Shown: positions 4,839 to 5,272 of the stretch, one piece after another
Layout of the letters: each line of letters starts with the position of its first letter
Position numbering within the stretch: position 1 is the stretch's first letter
DNA from: Candidatus Nitrosopumilus sp.
GTDB taxonomy: Archaea; Thermoproteota; Nitrososphaeria; Nitrososphaerales; Nitrosopumilaceae
Reading direction: 5' to 3'
NCBI GenBank assembly: GCA_011055585.1
Contig: DRGT01000044.1
Location: 1-5,272, forward strand
Length of the DNA: 5,272 bases
Notes under the pieces: generated by a model
The model's input: only the letters and a program-made list of their open reading frames with translations
Told to the model about the DNA's origin: nothing
Databases searched by the model: none
Made by a program: the position numbers and the translations under genes

Positions 4839-4851
4839 ATTATTAGAAATC
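4830..4851 (+). terminator. Perfect hairpin over the aIF1A stop codon; candidate terminator or regulatory element
   Basis: GATTTCTAA (4830-4838) and its exact reverse complement TTAGAAATC (4843-4851) are separated by the loop ATTA. The left arm includes the aIF1A stop codon TAA. Four T follow two bases later (4854-4857), which is a weak U-tract. It could end aIF1A transcripts, protect their 3' end, or be a palindromic protein-binding site, since it also contains the presumed rio1 TATA-like box. The stem is AT-rich, so its RNA stability is modest. Confidence 0.45.
4840..4847 (+). promoter_or_regulatory. Candidate TATA box for the RIO1 kinase gene
   Basis: TTATTAGA ends 22 nt before the ATG at 4870, the spacing seen for the clearer promoters here. 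The consensus match is only fair. It lies within the hairpin downstream of aIF1A, so the same DNA could serve as 3' end of one gene and promoter of the next. Confidence 0.4.
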
Positions 4852-4869
4852 GATTTTACTTGCTAAGCT

Positions 4870-5272
4870 ATGACAAATATGTTGGCTGATGACATTGATA
4901 AAAAACTGGAATCAAGGATAAACAGTAAATTAATTTCTAAAGCTAAACGTGGCAAAATTTTAGATGGTTTTAAGAAAAACAAAGTGGTCAACGAGGTTCT
5001 TGACAAAACAACCATGATGACCATGTATGATATGATAAAATCTCATATCATATCTTATGTCAATGGGGTTGTAAAGGCTGGAAAAGAATCTGTGGTTTTT
5101 TGGGCAGTTGACGAAAATCAAAACGATGTTGCCTTAAAGGTGTATCTTGTTTCAACTACAAATTTCAAAAAAAGAGCTCAATACATTTTAGGTGATCCAA
5201 GATTCTCTAAAATAAAAAAAGGTACTAGAAATCTTGTTTATTTATGGGCACGAAAAGAATTTACAAACCTGA
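4870..5272 (+). CDS. rio1: RIO1-type serine/threonine protein kinase, N-terminal part (3' end outside window)
   Basis: RIO1 is an atypical kinase/ATPase that acts late in maturation of the small ribosomal subunit. The first 134 residues are present and the frame is open at the window edge. They cover the basic N-terminal helices (about 10-65) and the start of the kinase N-lobe. The RIO-type flexible nucleotide loop is GVVKAGKESVVFWA (66-79); the usual RIO1 form is close to STGKEANV, so the first positions are altered but GKE is kept. The strand ALKVYLVSTTNFKKR (88-102) holds the presumed ATP-binding Lys90. The RIO-specific block YILGDPRF (105-112), then LWARKEFTNL (125-134), follows the family pattern leading to the catalytic lobe. 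The catalytic Asp lies beyond the window. ATG 4870 is chosen because a TATA-like box is 22 nt upstream; Met4 is the alternative. It follows aIF1A by 31 bp, a common archaeal pairing, often continued by a KH-domain assembly factor that I cannot see here. Confidence 0.94.
   Translation, partial: MTNMLADDIDKKLESRINSKLISKAKRGKILDGFKKNKVVNEVLDKTTMMTMYDMIKSHIISYVNGVVKAGKESVVFWAVDENQNDVALKVYLVSTTNFKKRAQYILGDPRFSKIKKGTRNLVYLWARKEFTNL

Noticed and set aside
5013..5019. ATGATGA resembling a C box of an archaeal C/D guide RNA
   Set aside because: No matching D, C' or D' boxes at proper spacing, and it lies in the RIO1 coding region where ATG/GAT codons explain it.

Overview
This window looks like chromosomal DNA of an AT-rich archaeon, most likely an ammonia-oxidising Nitrososphaerota (Thaumarchaeota; Nitrosopumilus-like). 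Supporting signs are the archaeal factors aIF2-beta, aIF1A and a RIO1-type kinase, the archaeal families DUF373, DUF424 and DUF5679, the strongly AT-rich composition (judged by eye, not counted), and TATA-like boxes about 20-22 nt upstream of several start codons, which suggests leaderless mRNAs. The genus is inferred from family content and protein style; no database search was possible. I see no mobile element, CRISPR array, tRNA or rRNA.

Left part (1-2735): the 3' end of pyrF (orotidine 5'-phosphate decarboxylase) enters on the + strand. It converges with, and overlaps by 15 bp, a minus-strand series that in transcription order is a DUF373 membrane protein (2735-1578), a cis-prenyltransferase making the long-chain polyprenyl diphosphate carrier (1478-711), and a NUDIX hydrolase (681-271). 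The last two appear to start with TTG. Middle (2813-3310): a minus-strand gene for a small, membrane-anchored, mostly helical protein of unknown function, with its own clear promoter. A 250 bp AT-rich divergent intergenic region (3311-3560) follows.

Right part (3561-5272): a + strand translation and ribosome-assembly cluster. It holds a 47-residue DUF5679 zinc-ribbon protein, aIF2-beta (carries initiator tRNA within the aIF2 trimer), a DUF424 protein overlapping aIF2-beta by 8 bp, aIF1A (A-site/scanning factor of the small subunit), and the 5' part of a RIO1 kinase (late small-subunit maturation), which runs off the window. These genes converge on the 30S subunit: initiation factors next to a maturation kinase. 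That context makes DUF424 and DUF5679 candidates for translation-related roles, but this is guilt by association.

Nothing here clearly amounts to a new biological system; the window is mostly core archaeal housekeeping. The best leads are the three uncharacterised families in informative contexts (DUF373 beside uppS; DUF424 and DUF5679 in the initiation-factor cluster), a perfect 9-bp hairpin spanning the aIF1A stop codon and the presumed rio1 promoter, and an odd start region of uppS, where a good Shine-Dalgarno sequence points to an ATA codon.
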